From assembly GCA_023460255.1 (NCBI GenBank), contig JAEWQZ010000037.1, forward strand, positions 1-15,413: a stretch of DNA of 15,413 bases, given 5' to 3'. Position 1 is the stretch's first letter. The number at the start of each line of letters is the position of its first letter. A model generated the notes under the pieces. The model ran no database searches and was not told the DNA's origin. It saw only the letters and a program-made list of their open reading frames with translations. A program made the translations under genes and the position numbers. The DNA comes from Actinomycetes bacterium (GTDB lineage: Bacteria > Actinomycetota > Actinomycetes > Actinomycetales > Cellulomonadaceae). Positions 1-7,530 of this stretch are shown one piece after another.

Positions 1-1576
1 GTGCAGGCGCCGGGTCCGCGGGCCGCAGGCGCGCGGCGAGCTGGACCGCCCGCACGGCGGCCGCCGCCTTGTTGCGGGACTCCGCGTACTCGAGCGCGGG
101 CACCGAGTCCGCGACGATGCCGCCACCCGCCTGCACGCTGGCCCGGCCACCGCGGATCAGGGCCGTGCGGATCGCGATGGCCATGTCCATGTTCCCGGCG
201 AAGTCGAAGTACCCGACGGTGCCGCCGTAGATGCCGCGGCGAGCCGGCTCGAGCTCGTCGATGAGGGCCACGGCCCGCGGCTTCGGTGCCCCGGAGAGGG
301 TCCCGGCCGGGAAGGTCGCCGTCAGCGTCTGCAGGGCCGTCGCGTCGGGCCGCAGGCGTCCCACCACCGTCGAGCAGATGTGCATGATGTGGCTGAACCG
401 GCGGACCGCCATGAAGTCGACGACCTCGACGGTCGTCGGCACGCACACCTTGACGAGGTCGTTGCGCGACAGGTCGACGAGCATGACGTGCTCGGCCAGC
501 TCCTTGGGGTCGGCGAGCAGCTCGGCGGCCAGCGCGGCGTCGGCCTCGGGCGTGGCACCCCGCGGCCGGGAGCCGGCGATCGGGAACGTCGTGACGTGCC
601 CGTCGGTCAGCTTGACCAGCGTCTCGGGGCTGGAGCCGACCACGGCGAACGGCGTGCCGGCCGCGTCCTGCAGCGCCATGTAGTACATGTACGGGCTCGG
701 GTTGATCGTGCGCAGCACGCGGTACACGTCGAGCGGGTCCGCCGGGCAGTCCAGGTCCAGCCGCTGGCTGACGACCACCTGGAAGACCTCGCCGTCGCGG
801 ATCGCCTCCTGCCCGGCACGGACCGCCGCCTCGAAGTGCTCGCGGCGGGTCCGGAACTCCAGGCCCGGCTCGACCCCGTCCGTGAGCACCGCGGGCGGGC
901 TGGCGACCGGGGACGACAACGCCGCCTGCATCGCGTCCAGCCGGGCGACGGCGTCGGCGTACGCCTCGTCCACCCGCTCGTCCGTCGCGTCCGCGTTGAT
1001 CGCGTTGGCCACGAGCCACACGGTCCCGTCCACGTGGTCCACGACCGCCAGGTCCGTGGCGAGGCTCAGCGACACCTCGGGGATGCCCAGCTCGTCGGGC
1101 GCCCGCGCGGGCAGCGTCGGCTCCCAGTGCCGCACGACGTCCCAGCCCAGCGCCCCGACGAGCCCGCCGGTCAGCGGTGGCAGGCCCGGGATCGACGGCG
1201 TACGGAGCACCTCGAGCACGGCGCCGAGGACCTCGACGACGTCGCCCGACGTCGGGACACCGACCGGGACGTCACCGAGCCAGACCGCCTGGCCGCCGTC
1301 GACCGTCAGGGTCGCGCGGGCGCCGACGCCGACGAAGGAGTACCGGGCCCACGTCCCGTCCACCTCCGCCGACTCGAGGATGAACGTCCCGGGACGCCCC
1401 CCGCCGAGCGTCCGGTACAGGCCGACCGGCGTCGTGCCGTCCGCCAGCAGCCGACGGACGACCGGGATGACCCGCCGGCCGTCGTCGGCGAGCGTGCGGA
1501 AGTCGCCCAGGGACGGCCAGGTGGCGCCCCACGCGAGGTCCACGGGCACGTCGGGTGCCGGTGCCTCCGCGGTCAT
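1..1576 (-). CDS. trpE: Anthranilate synthase component I (TrpE), C-terminal end cut by window edge
   Basis: Catalyses chorismate to anthranilate, using ammonia delivered by the TrpG glutaminase; first committed step of tryptophan synthesis, cytoplasmic. 525 codons are open from ATG 1576 to the edge. The last residues seen follow the family's closing GGIVADS...ESRNKAAA block, so only a few residues should be missing. Visible motifs: ILES at residues 66-69, matching the LLES-type tryptophan-feedback site; PSPYMYYM; GSSPETLV; IAGSRPRG near residue 330; GTLSGAPKPRA near 421. These belong to the chorismate-binding fold. The feedback motif and the neighbouring hisI favour TrpE over PabB or isochorismate synthases. 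The start ATG overlaps the hisI stop (ATGA), implying translational coupling with hisI. No trp leader peptide or attenuator is visible directly upstream. Confidence 0.95.
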   Translation of the reverse strand, partial: MTAEAPAPDVPVDLAWGATWPSLGDFRTLADDGRRVIPVVRRLLADGTTPVGLYRTLGGGRPGTFILESAEVDGTWARYSFVGVGARATLTVDGGQAVWLGDVPVGVPTSGDVVEVLGAVLEVLRTPSIPGLPPLTGGLVGALGWDVVRHWEPTLPARAPDELGIPEVSLSLATDLAVVDHVDGTVWLVANAINADATDERVDEAYADAVARLDAMQAALSSPVASPPAVLTDGVEPGLEFRTRREHFEAAVRAGQEAIRDGEVFQVVVSQRLDLDCPADPLDVYRVLRTINPSPYMYYMALQDAAGTPFAVVGSSPETLVKLTDGHVTTFPIAGSRPRGATPEADAALAAELLADPKELAEHVMLVDLSRNDLVKVCVPTTVEVVDFMAVRRFSHIMHICSTVVGRLRPDATALQTLTATFPAGTLSGAPKPRAVALIDELEPARRGIYGGTVGYFDFAGNMDMAIAIRTALIRGGRASVQAGGGIVADSVPALEYAESRNKAAAAVRAVQLAARLRPADPAPA

Positions 1577-1932
1577 GCCGGCTCCCCGACGACGGACGTG
1601 AGCTCGCCACCGGCCGCGAAGCACGTCCGCTCACCGGTGTGGCACGCCGCGCCCACCTGGATCACCTCCACGAGGAGCGCGTCGCCGTCGCAGTCGATGC
1701 TCACCCGGCGCACGTGCTGGGTGTGGCCCGAGGTGTCGCCCTTGCGCCAGTACTCCCCCCGCGACCGGCTCCAGAAGGTCACCCGGCCCGTGGTCAGCGT
1801 GCGGTGCAGCGCCTCGTCGTCCATCCAGCCGACCATGAGCACCTCGCGCGAGCCCTGGTCCTGGACGACGGCGCAGACCAGGCCGTGCGCGTCGCGCTTG
1901 AGGCGCACGGCGATCGCGGGGTCGAGGGTCAC
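1573..1932 (-). CDS. hisI: Phosphoribosyl-AMP cyclohydrolase (HisI)
   Basis: Hydrolyses the purine ring of phosphoribosyl-AMP to give ProFAR, the third step of histidine synthesis; a cytoplasmic zinc enzyme. I place the start at GTG 1932 (119 aa). An AGGA lies 7 nt upstream, and the protein then begins TLDPAIAVRLKRD, where family members normally begin. An in-frame ATG at 1974 would add 14 residues but has no visible ribosome binding site. Motifs: WSRSRGEYWRKGDTSGH at about residues 54-70; the metal-binding DCDGD (Asp80, Asp82, Asp84); Cys97 (CHTG) and Cys104 (TCF) as zinc ligands. No HisE domain is fused, as is usual in actinobacteria. Its stop overlaps the trpE start by 4 bp. It is separated from hisF by the ABC transporter pair. 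Confidence 0.95.
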   Translation of the reverse strand: MTLDPAIAVRLKRDAHGLVCAVVQDQGSREVLMVGWMDDEALHRTLTTGRVTFWSRSRGEYWRKGDTSGHTQHVRRVSIDCDGDALLVEVIQVGAACHTGERTCFAAGGELTSVVGEPA

Positions 1933-1938
1933 GCGCCG

Positions 1939-1943
1939 ATCCT
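1939..1943 (-). promoter_or_regulatory. Ribosome binding site that decides the hisI start
   Basis: The minus strand reads AGGAT here. The AGGA core ends 7 nt before GTG 1932. This favours the 119-residue form of HisI over the ATG at 1974, which lacks any purine-rich element. Confidence 0.55.
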
Positions 1944-1982
1944 GCCACGGGCCCGCAGCGGGACGCCCGGCCATTGCACGGA

Positions 1983-2010
1983 GCGGGCAGGCCCGGGGCC
2001 CTGGGCCCGC
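1983..2010 (-). terminator. Nested GC-rich inverted repeat after the ABC exporter gene
   Basis: GCGGGC (1983-1988) and GCCCGC (2005-2010) are perfect inverted arms, and further GC-rich dyad symmetry (GGCCC/GGGCC) sits between them. It begins 1 nt past the stop codon of the upstream ABC gene and lies just before hisI. No T-tract follows, so it would be an L-shaped (T-less) or Rho-assisted terminator of the sort proposed in high-GC actinobacteria, or simply an mRNA 3' stabiliser. Function is inferred. Confidence 0.35.
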
Positions 2011-2011
2011 C

Positions 2012-3838
2012 TCATCGCGTCTGGGCCAGCCACGCGGCGTACATCGCCGCGTACGCCCCGCCGGCGGCCATCAGGTCACCGTGCGGACCCGTCTCGACGA
2101 CGCGGCCGTCCGCGACCACCACCACGAGGTCCGCCGACTCCGCCGTGGAGAGCCGGTGCGCGATGGTGATCGTCGTCCGCCCGGCCGTGAGCTGCTCCTG
2201 CGCGCGGGCGATCCGCACCTCCGTGGCCGGGTCGACGGCGCTCGTGGCCTCGTCGAGCACGAGCACGTCCGCCCCCGCCACGTGGGCCCGGGCGAGCGCG
2301 ACGAGCTGGCGCTCCCCCGCGGAAAGCCGCTCCCCCCGCTGCCCGACGTCCGTCGCCACGCCCTCGGGCAGGTCGGCCAGCCAGTCGGCGAGGCCGAGGT
2401 CGGCGAAGGCGCGGCGCGCCACCTCGGGCGCGTCGGGGGCACCGTCCGCCCCGCTCCCCCCGGTCGTCCCGCGCAGGCCGTACGCGACGTTGTCGGCGAT
2501 GGTGCCGTCGAACAGGAACCCCTCCTGCGGGACGAGCACCACGCGCGCCCGCAGGTCGGCGAGGGTCAGGCGGCGCAGGTCCTCGCCGTCGAGGAGCACC
2601 TGACCCTGCGCGGGGTCGACGAGGCGGGTGACCAGGCGTGCGAGCGTCGTCTTGCCCGAGCCGGTCGCCCCGACGACGGCGACCTTCGACCGCGCGGGCA
2701 CCACGAGGTCGACATCCATGAGCACCGGGGGGCCGCCGGGGTAGCGGAAGCCGACCCCGCGCAGCTCGACCCGGCCCGCCCCGCGCGGGCTGGGCACGCC
2801 GCCGTCCGCCGGGTCGGCGATCTCGGCACGCGTGTCGATCACGCCGAGCACACGGCGCCAGCCCGCCAGTGCGTTCTGGAGCTCGTTGAGGATCTCCGTG
2901 GCCATCTGCACCGGGCCGGTGAACAGCTGGACGAGGAAGAGGAAGGCGAGCAGCCGCCCCGCGGTGATCCGGCCGTCGACGCCGAGCAGGGTGCCGACGA
3001 CGACCACTGCCGCGAGCACGAGGTTCGCCACGAGCACGCCGGAGGAGAACACGGCGGCGACCCTCGTCTGCGCGCCGACCTGAGCGTCCCGCGTGGCGCG
3101 GATGGCCCTGTCGACCCGCCGCTCCGTCCGCTCCCCCACGCCGTAGGCACGGATGGTCTCGGCGCCCACGACGGCCTCGGAGATGGCACCCAGCATCGCG
3201 CCGGTCCGGACGCGGACGGCGGCGTAGGCGGCGCTCACGCGCCGCTGCGCGGGGCGCAGGACGAGCAGCAGCGGCAGGAACGCCAGCCAGACCACGAGAG
3301 CCAGGGGCCAGGAGTAGGCCACCATGAGCACCGTCGCGACAGCGATCTGCAGCACGGAGACGAGCAGCATGATCCCGCCCCACTGCACGAAGAGCGAGAT
3401 CGTGTCGACGTCGCTCGTCACGCGCGAGACGAGGCTCCCCCGCCGCTCGGTGCCCTGGGTGAGCACCGAGAGGTCGTGCACGCGCCGGAAGGCCGTCACC
3501 CGCAGCGTGGCGAGGCCCGCCTCGCTGCGTCGGAACAGCCGCACGTTGACGGCCGCGGAGCACGCCCCGGCGGCGACGAGGGCGACGGCGGCGAGCAGCA
3601 CGAGCCACGTGACGCGGCCCACGTCCGGCCCGCCCTCGGCCAGGATCCCGCTGTCGATCGTCTGCTGCACGGCGACCGGGACGACGATCCGGCCACCGGC
3701 GGCGACGAGCGCCAGCAGCAGGGTGACGGCGAAGCCGTCGGCGATCTGCGGGGAGACCGCGAGCCCGCGCCGCAGCGTGGCGAGCGGGCCGAGCGTGCTC
3801 GTCGTCTCCAGCCGGACGGCGGTGTCGTCGGTGCTCAC
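2012..3838 (-). CDS. ABC exporter half-transporter (TMD-NBD), subunit with the catalytically complete NBD
   Basis: A 608-aa permease-ATPase fusion of the ABC exporter class, inner membrane. A six-helix transmembrane domain spans about residues 35-310; the NBD follows from about 355. Walker A GATGSGKTT is at 390-398, Q-loop Gln438, Walker B VLVLDE with catalytic Glu530, and H-loop His561 (AHRLST). The signature is LSAGE (505-509) rather than LSGGQ. The start is GTG 3838, which overlaps the stop of the preceding ABC gene by 4 bp (GTGA). The open frame runs further upstream to 4324, but that stretch is antisense-like shadow inside the partner gene. A Gly/Asp-rich loop (about 457-470) sits between the Q-loop and the signature. 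It almost certainly pairs with the upstream product as a heterodimer. Substrate is unknown: drug, lipid or peptide export are all possible. Confidence 0.92.
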   Translation of the reverse strand: MSTDDTAVRLETTSTLGPLATLRRGLAVSPQIADGFAVTLLLALVAAGGRIVVPVAVQQTIDSGILAEGGPDVGRVTWLVLLAAVALVAAGACSAAVNVRLFRRSEAGLATLRVTAFRRVHDLSVLTQGTERRGSLVSRVTSDVDTISLFVQWGGIMLLVSVLQIAVATVLMVAYSWPLALVVWLAFLPLLLVLRPAQRRVSAAYAAVRVRTGAMLGAISEAVVGAETIRAYGVGERTERRVDRAIRATRDAQVGAQTRVAAVFSSGVLVANLVLAAVVVVGTLLGVDGRITAGRLLAFLFLVQLFTGPVQMATEILNELQNALAGWRRVLGVIDTRAEIADPADGGVPSPRGAGRVELRGVGFRYPGGPPVLMDVDLVVPARSKVAVVGATGSGKTTLARLVTRLVDPAQGQVLLDGEDLRRLTLADLRARVVLVPQEGFLFDGTIADNVAYGLRGTTGGSGADGAPDAPEVARRAFADLGLADWLADLPEGVATDVGQRGERLSAGERQLVALARAHVAGADVLVLDEATSAVDPATEVRIARAQEQLTAGRTTITIAHRLSTAESADLVVVVADGRVVETGPHGDLMAAGGAYAAMYAAWLAQTR

Positions 3839-5778
3839 GCGCTCACCTCCGCCGTTCCGTCCTCGCCCGCGTCGACGAGCTCCTCGGCCGGATCGTCGGG
3901 CTCGCCCGGCGCGGCGGCCCGACGCGCGGAGTCCCGCAGGTACGCGGTGGCGAGGTCGACGTACCCGGGGTCGCGGGCCATCAGCTCCTCGTGCGTGCCG
4001 GCGTCGATCACACGCCCGGCAGCCAGGTGCACCACCTCGTCGGCGAGGGCCACCGACGCCATCCGGTAGGCGACCAGCAGGACCGTCGGGCCCGCCCCTG
4101 GCCCCCAGGCTGCCCCGAGCCCACGGAGCACCTGCTGCTCGACCCGCGGGTCGACGGCGGAGGTGGCGTCGTCGAGGACCAGGAGCCGCGGCTGACGCAC
4201 GAGTGCGCGCGCGATCGCCAGGCGCTGCCGCTGCCCGCCCGACAGGTTCGCGCCCCGCTCGCCCAGTCGCGCGTCGAGCCCGCCCGGCAGCGCCCGCACG
4301 ACGTGGTCCAGGCGCGCCGCACACAGGGCCTCCCAGACCGCGTCGTCGTCGGGCGCGCGCGCGTCGTCCTGGTCGGCGAGGGTGACGTTGGCCCGCACGG
4401 TGTCCTCGAAGAGGAACGTCTGCTGGGCCACGTAGGCCACCTGCTCGGCGACGTCCGCTGGGCGCAGCTCGCGCAGGTCCACGCCGTCCAGCAGGACCGA
4501 CCCCCGGCTCGGGTCGCGCAGGCGGGCGAGCAGGCCCGCGAGCGTGCTCTTGCCCGACCCCGTCGGCCCGACGAGGGCGACGGTGCGCCCCGGCGCGAGG
4601 TCCAGGTCCACGCCGGCGAGCAGGTCCACGGGCCCGTCGGCGCCTGGCACCGTGACGGTGACGTCGCGCAGCTCGACCCGCAGACCGCGCTCGGCTGACG
4701 GCAGGGGCCTGTCCCCGGCGACGAGGTCGCTGCGCGCGTCGAGCACCCGCGCGATGCGGTCGTACCCCACGAGGGCCCGGGGCAGCTCGCCGAGCACCCA
4801 GCCGAAGGCCCGGACCGGGACCGCCATGAGCGTGAGCAGGTACCCCGCCGAGACGATGTCGCCCGCCTGGACGGCCCCCACGGCAGCACGGTGCGCCCCG
4901 ACGAGGAGCACCGCGAGCGTCCCGATGCTCGGCAGCAGCTCGATGACGGGGTCGAACATCGCCCGGACCTGCCCGACGCGGACGTTCGCGGCGCGCAGCG
5001 CGTCGGTCCGAGCGCCGAACCGCTCCTCCTCGCGGTCCGCGGTCCCGAGCGACTTGACCAGCAGCGCCGCCTCGAAGCTCTCGTGCGCGACGTCGGAGAC
5101 CTCGGCGCGCAGTCGCTGCGCCCGTGTCACCGCCGGGGTCATGTACCGCTGGAAGACGACGTTGGCGAGGACGGCGAGCGGCAGCACTGCCAGCGCAGTC
5201 GTCGCCAGCCAGGGGTCGACGGTGAACAGCGCCACCGCCGCGACGACGATCATCACGACGACGCCGAGCGCGAAGGGCAACGGGTTGAACACCCCCGTCG
5301 CGGCCTCGACGTCGGAGCTGGCGTTCGCGAGGAGCTGACCCGTCGGGTGCCGGCGGTGCCAGGACATGGGCAGTCGAAGGTACTGGCGGGTCACCCCCCG
5401 TCGGTGGTCGGCGCCGATGTCGGCGTAGCCGATCCCCGCGAAGATCCGGCGCCCTGCCACGCCGAGGGCCAGGACGAGCGCGACCGCGACGAGGGCCAGG
5501 CCCGCCAGGCCGACGGCGTCACGTGCGGCGAGGTCGCCCGCCAGCGCCGGGACGACGACGTCGTCCGTGACGCGGCCGAGCACCTGGCTGACCGCCACCG
5601 TCGCGGCGCCGAACACGCCGGAGAGGCCGACGGCGAGCACGTACGTGCCGGGGTGCGCGCGCATCCCGCGCCAGACCACCTGCCACGATCGCCGCACGAC
5701 GCCGCCGCTCAGGGCAGCCGCACGGTCGCCGGGGGCGCCGGGGCCGACACCCCGGTCCGCGTCCGAGCGCACGCGCAC
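3835..5778 (-). CDS. ABC exporter half-transporter (TMD-NBD), subunit with a degenerate ATP site
   Basis: A 647-aa inner-membrane permease-ATPase fusion. An N-terminal tail of about 30 residues precedes a transmembrane domain (about 45-330) and an NBD (about 365-615), then an acidic C-terminal tail. Walker A GPTGSGKST is at 404-412, Q-loop at 452, and the signature is a canonical LSGGQ (512-516). However, Walker B reads LLVLDD, with Asp537 where the catalytic Glu should be, and the H-loop His is Tyr571 (AYRMAS). These changes are typical of the degenerate NBD of heterodimeric exporters such as TM287/288 or TmrAB. GTG 5778 is preceded by a strong GGAAGGA, 5 nt away. Its stop overlaps the start of the next ABC gene, so the subunits are probably co-translated. 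Substrate is not identifiable from sequence. Confidence 0.92.
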   Translation of the reverse strand: MRVRSDADRGVGPGAPGDRAAALSGGVVRRSWQVVWRGMRAHPGTYVLAVGLSGVFGAATVAVSQVLGRVTDDVVVPALAGDLAARDAVGLAGLALVAVALVLALGVAGRRIFAGIGYADIGADHRRGVTRQYLRLPMSWHRRHPTGQLLANASSDVEAATGVFNPLPFALGVVVMIVVAAVALFTVDPWLATTALAVLPLAVLANVVFQRYMTPAVTRAQRLRAEVSDVAHESFEAALLVKSLGTADREEERFGARTDALRAANVRVGQVRAMFDPVIELLPSIGTLAVLLVGAHRAAVGAVQAGDIVSAGYLLTLMAVPVRAFGWVLGELPRALVGYDRIARVLDARSDLVAGDRPLPSAERGLRVELRDVTVTVPGADGPVDLLAGVDLDLAPGRTVALVGPTGSGKSTLAGLLARLRDPSRGSVLLDGVDLRELRPADVAEQVAYVAQQTFLFEDTVRANVTLADQDDARAPDDDAVWEALCAARLDHVVRALPGGLDARLGERGANLSGGQRQRLAIARALVRQPRLLVLDDATSAVDPRVEQQVLRGLGAAWGPGAGPTVLLVAYRMASVALADEVVHLAAGRVIDAGTHEELMARDPGYVDLATAYLRDSARRAAAPGEPDDPAEELVDAGEDGTAEVSA

Positions 5779-5783
5779 GCCAG

Positions 5784-5790
5784 TCCTTCC
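5784..5790 (-). promoter_or_regulatory. Strong ribosome binding site of the first ABC exporter gene
   Basis: The minus strand reads GGAAGGA, ending 5 nt before GTG 5778. It is one of the better Shine-Dalgarno matches in the window and fixes the start of the exporter pair. It suggests fresh ribosome entry after the 112-bp gap behind hisF. Confidence 0.6.
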
Positions 5791-5877
5791 GTCGGGGATC
5801 CCTCAGCCTCTCACGCAACGCCGCGGGCTCCTGCACTGATTCCGGCCGGGGCGGGACACCTGGCCGACGGCGCGCTC

Positions 5878-5892
5878 GACCGGCGGCCGGTC
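5878..5892 (-). terminator. Inverted repeat over the hisF stop codon
   Basis: GACCGGC and GCCGGTC are perfect 7-nt arms around a single base; as RNA this gives about a 6-bp stem with a 3-nt loop. It overlaps the last two bases of the hisF stop. No T-tract follows. It could end the pup-to-hisF transcription unit or be chance in a GC-rich sequence. The rest of the 5779-5890 gap shows no convincing promoter. Confidence 0.3.
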
Positions 5893-6658
5893 AGCGCACC
5901 TCGACGCCCCCGGCGCGCAGGTGGTCCTTCACCTGACCCACGGTCAGCGTGCCGAAGTGGAAGACGCTCGCGGCCAGCACCGCGTCGGCCCCCGCACGCA
6001 CCGCCTCGAGGAAGTGCTCGGGCGTGCCCGCCCCGCCGCTCGCGACGAGCGGGACGGCGACCGCCGCGCGCACGTCGCGCACCATCTCCAGGTCGAAGCC
6101 GGTGGTGGTGCCGTCCGCGTCCATCGAGTTCAGCAGGATCTCCCCGGCCCCGAGGTCGACCGCCCGGGCGGCCCACTCGACGGCGTCGATCCCGGTCCCG
6201 CGACGGCCACCGTGGGTCGTGACCTCGTAGCCGGACGGCGTCGGTGGGCCGTCGACCACGCGCCGGGCGTCCACGGAGAGCACGAGCACCTGGCTGCCGA
6301 ACCGCTCGGCGATCTCCGCGACGAGCTCCGGCCGGGCGATCGCCGCGGTGTTGACGCCGACCTTGTCGGCGCCGGCCCGCAGGAGGCGGTCGACGTCGTC
6401 GACGGACCGCACGCCGCCGCCGACCGTCAGCGGCACGAACACCGAGTCGGCCGTGCGCCCGACCACGTCGAGCATCGTCGCCCGGTCGCCCGACGACGCG
6501 GTCACGTCGAGGAAGGTGATCTCGTCCGCGCCCTCGGCGTCGTAGCGGCGCGCCAGCTCCACCGGGTCCCCGGCGTCGCGCAGGCCGCGGAAGTGCACGC
6601 CCTTGACGACGCGGCCGGCGTCGACGTCCAGGCACGGGATGACGCGGATCGCCGTCAT
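5891..6658 (-). CDS. hisF: Imidazole glycerol phosphate synthase cyclase subunit (HisF)
   Basis: With the HisH glutaminase, converts PRFAR plus ammonia to imidazole glycerol phosphate and AICAR, linking histidine and purine synthesis; cytoplasmic. 255 aa, full family length, a (beta/alpha)8 barrel. The catalytic aspartates fall exactly at Asp11 (IPCLDVDAGRVVKG) and Asp130 (LSVDARRV). Phosphate-binding GGG (80-82) and VASGGAG (205-211) are present, as is the NSMDADGT strand (177-184). The start is ATG 6658, which overlaps the stop of the upstream FKBP gene (ATGA); the open frame continues upstream, but only this start matches the family. Its partner hisH is not in the window. This histidine gene is therefore coupled to the proteasome cluster on one side and followed by the ABC pair on the other. 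Confidence 0.97.
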   Translation of the reverse strand: MTAIRVIPCLDVDAGRVVKGVHFRGLRDAGDPVELARRYDAEGADEITFLDVTASSGDRATMLDVVGRTADSVFVPLTVGGGVRSVDDVDRLLRAGADKVGVNTAAIARPELVAEIAERFGSQVLVLSVDARRVVDGPPTPSGYEVTTHGGRRGTGIDAVEWAARAVDLGAGEILLNSMDADGTTTGFDLEMVRDVRAAVAVPLVASGGAGTPEHFLEAVRAGADAVLAASVFHFGTLTVGQVKDHLRAGGVEVR

Positions 6659-7530
6659 CGGTCGCCCACCGAGACCGGGTCGCCCGAGACGGCCAGGATG
6701 TCGACGACGAAGACCAGGGTGTCCCCCGCGACCTCCTCGTCGGCGCCGCCGTAGCCCATGTCCGGGGGTACCACCAGCAGCACCTGGCTGCCCACCGTCT
6801 GCTCGACCAGACCCGCGTCCCAGCCGGCCATGACCGACCCGACACCGATCGGGAACGACGCCGGGAGCTTGCCGCTGATCCACGTCGAGTCGAACACCGT
6901 GCCCTCGGTCCAGGTGACGCCGACGTACTGCACGGTGATGACCTGCCCCGCGGCGACCTGCCGACCCGAACCCCGGATCAGCGGCTGCACCACGAGGTCC
7001 CCGGGGGGCGCGGCCTCGGGGACCTCGATCCGGGGCTCACCGTCGTCGGCGAGCCGCACGGTGGGCAGGCCCTCGCGCGGCGCCTGCTCCTCGCCGTCGG
7101 CCCGCGTGGGCAGCAGGTCGTAGACGGCGACGGTCGCTGCGCCCGTGGTGCCGTCCGGGGGGAGCAGCTGGAGGATCCTCGCCCCCACCCGCTGCCCGGC
7201 CAGCGCGTCCACGATGTCCAGGCCGAGGTTCTCGGGGCTGAGCAGGTAGGGCCGGGGCTCGGCGGAGAACGTGTCGGTGATCACCGAGCGGTCCGCGCCC
7301 GACTCGGCGTAGAAGTGCACGAGGACGGGCGCACCCTCCACCACCTCGGGGCCGGTGCCCTCCCAGACGACCTCGACCGAGCCCTCCTCCACCGTCAGCG
7401 GCGCCTCGTACGTGAGCTGCGGGGCCGCGCCGGGCTCGCCGGACACGGTGACCTCGTCGGCCGGGGCGGCCGCGTCGGTGCAGCCGGTGAGCAGCACGGC
7501 CGCGGCAAGGGCGACGGCGGCGCGTCTCAC
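6655..7530 (-). CDS. FKBP-type peptidyl-prolyl cis-trans isomerase, secreted lipoprotein
   Basis: Predicted prolyl isomerase or chaperone anchored outside the cytoplasmic membrane. 291 aa from GTG 7530, which overlaps the pafA stop (GTGA). The N-terminus is RR, then a short hydrophobic stretch, then the lipobox LLTGC with Cys17 as lipid-modified residue. The C-terminal FKBP domain (about 180-282) carries the pocket residues in order: Tyr202 (QYVG), Phe213-Asp214 (FDST), Phe226, Val233-Met234, Trp237 (AGWD) and Tyr260 (MGYG). Residues about 50-140 also have FKBP-like layout (VLVHFYAESGA, then GLDIVDALAGQRVGARILQLLPP) but lack the key aromatics, suggesting a degenerate second domain. An FKBP gene just downstream of pafA is also known in Streptomyces, so the link is conserved. 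How a surface isomerase serves a cytoplasmic degradation system is unknown. Confidence 0.9.
   Translation of the reverse strand: MRRAAVALAAAVLLTGCTDAAAPADEVTVSGEPGAAPQLTYEAPLTVEEGSVEVVWEGTGPEVVEGAPVLVHFYAESGADRSVITDTFSAEPRPYLLSPENLGLDIVDALAGQRVGARILQLLPPDGTTGAATVAVYDLLPTRADGEEQAPREGLPTVRLADDGEPRIEVPEAAPPGDLVVQPLIRGSGRQVAAGQVITVQYVGVTWTEGTVFDSTWISGKLPASFPIGVGSVMAGWDAGLVEQTVGSQVLLVVPPDMGYGGADEEVAGDTLVFVVDILAVSGDPVSVGDR

Noticed and set aside
380..4069. 1229-codon open frame on the plus strand
   Set aside because: It lies antisense to trpE, hisI and the ABC gene, all of which have clear family motifs. Its translation is His/Arg/Asp/Gly-rich low-complexity sequence without domains, typical of antisense frames opened by GC-rich third positions.
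3839..4324. N-terminal extension of the downstream ABC gene, up to a start at 4324
   Set aside because: The extension runs inside the upstream ABC gene in another frame and gives Arg/Ala/Gly-rich sequence. GTG 3838 with its GTGA overlap gives a normal half-transporter length.
5779..5890. Possible riboswitch leader in the hisF-ABC gap (GAGAGGCTGAGGG-like string)
   Set aside because: It resembles a fragment of a TPP-box only superficially. The paired elements of that or any other riboswitch class are missing.
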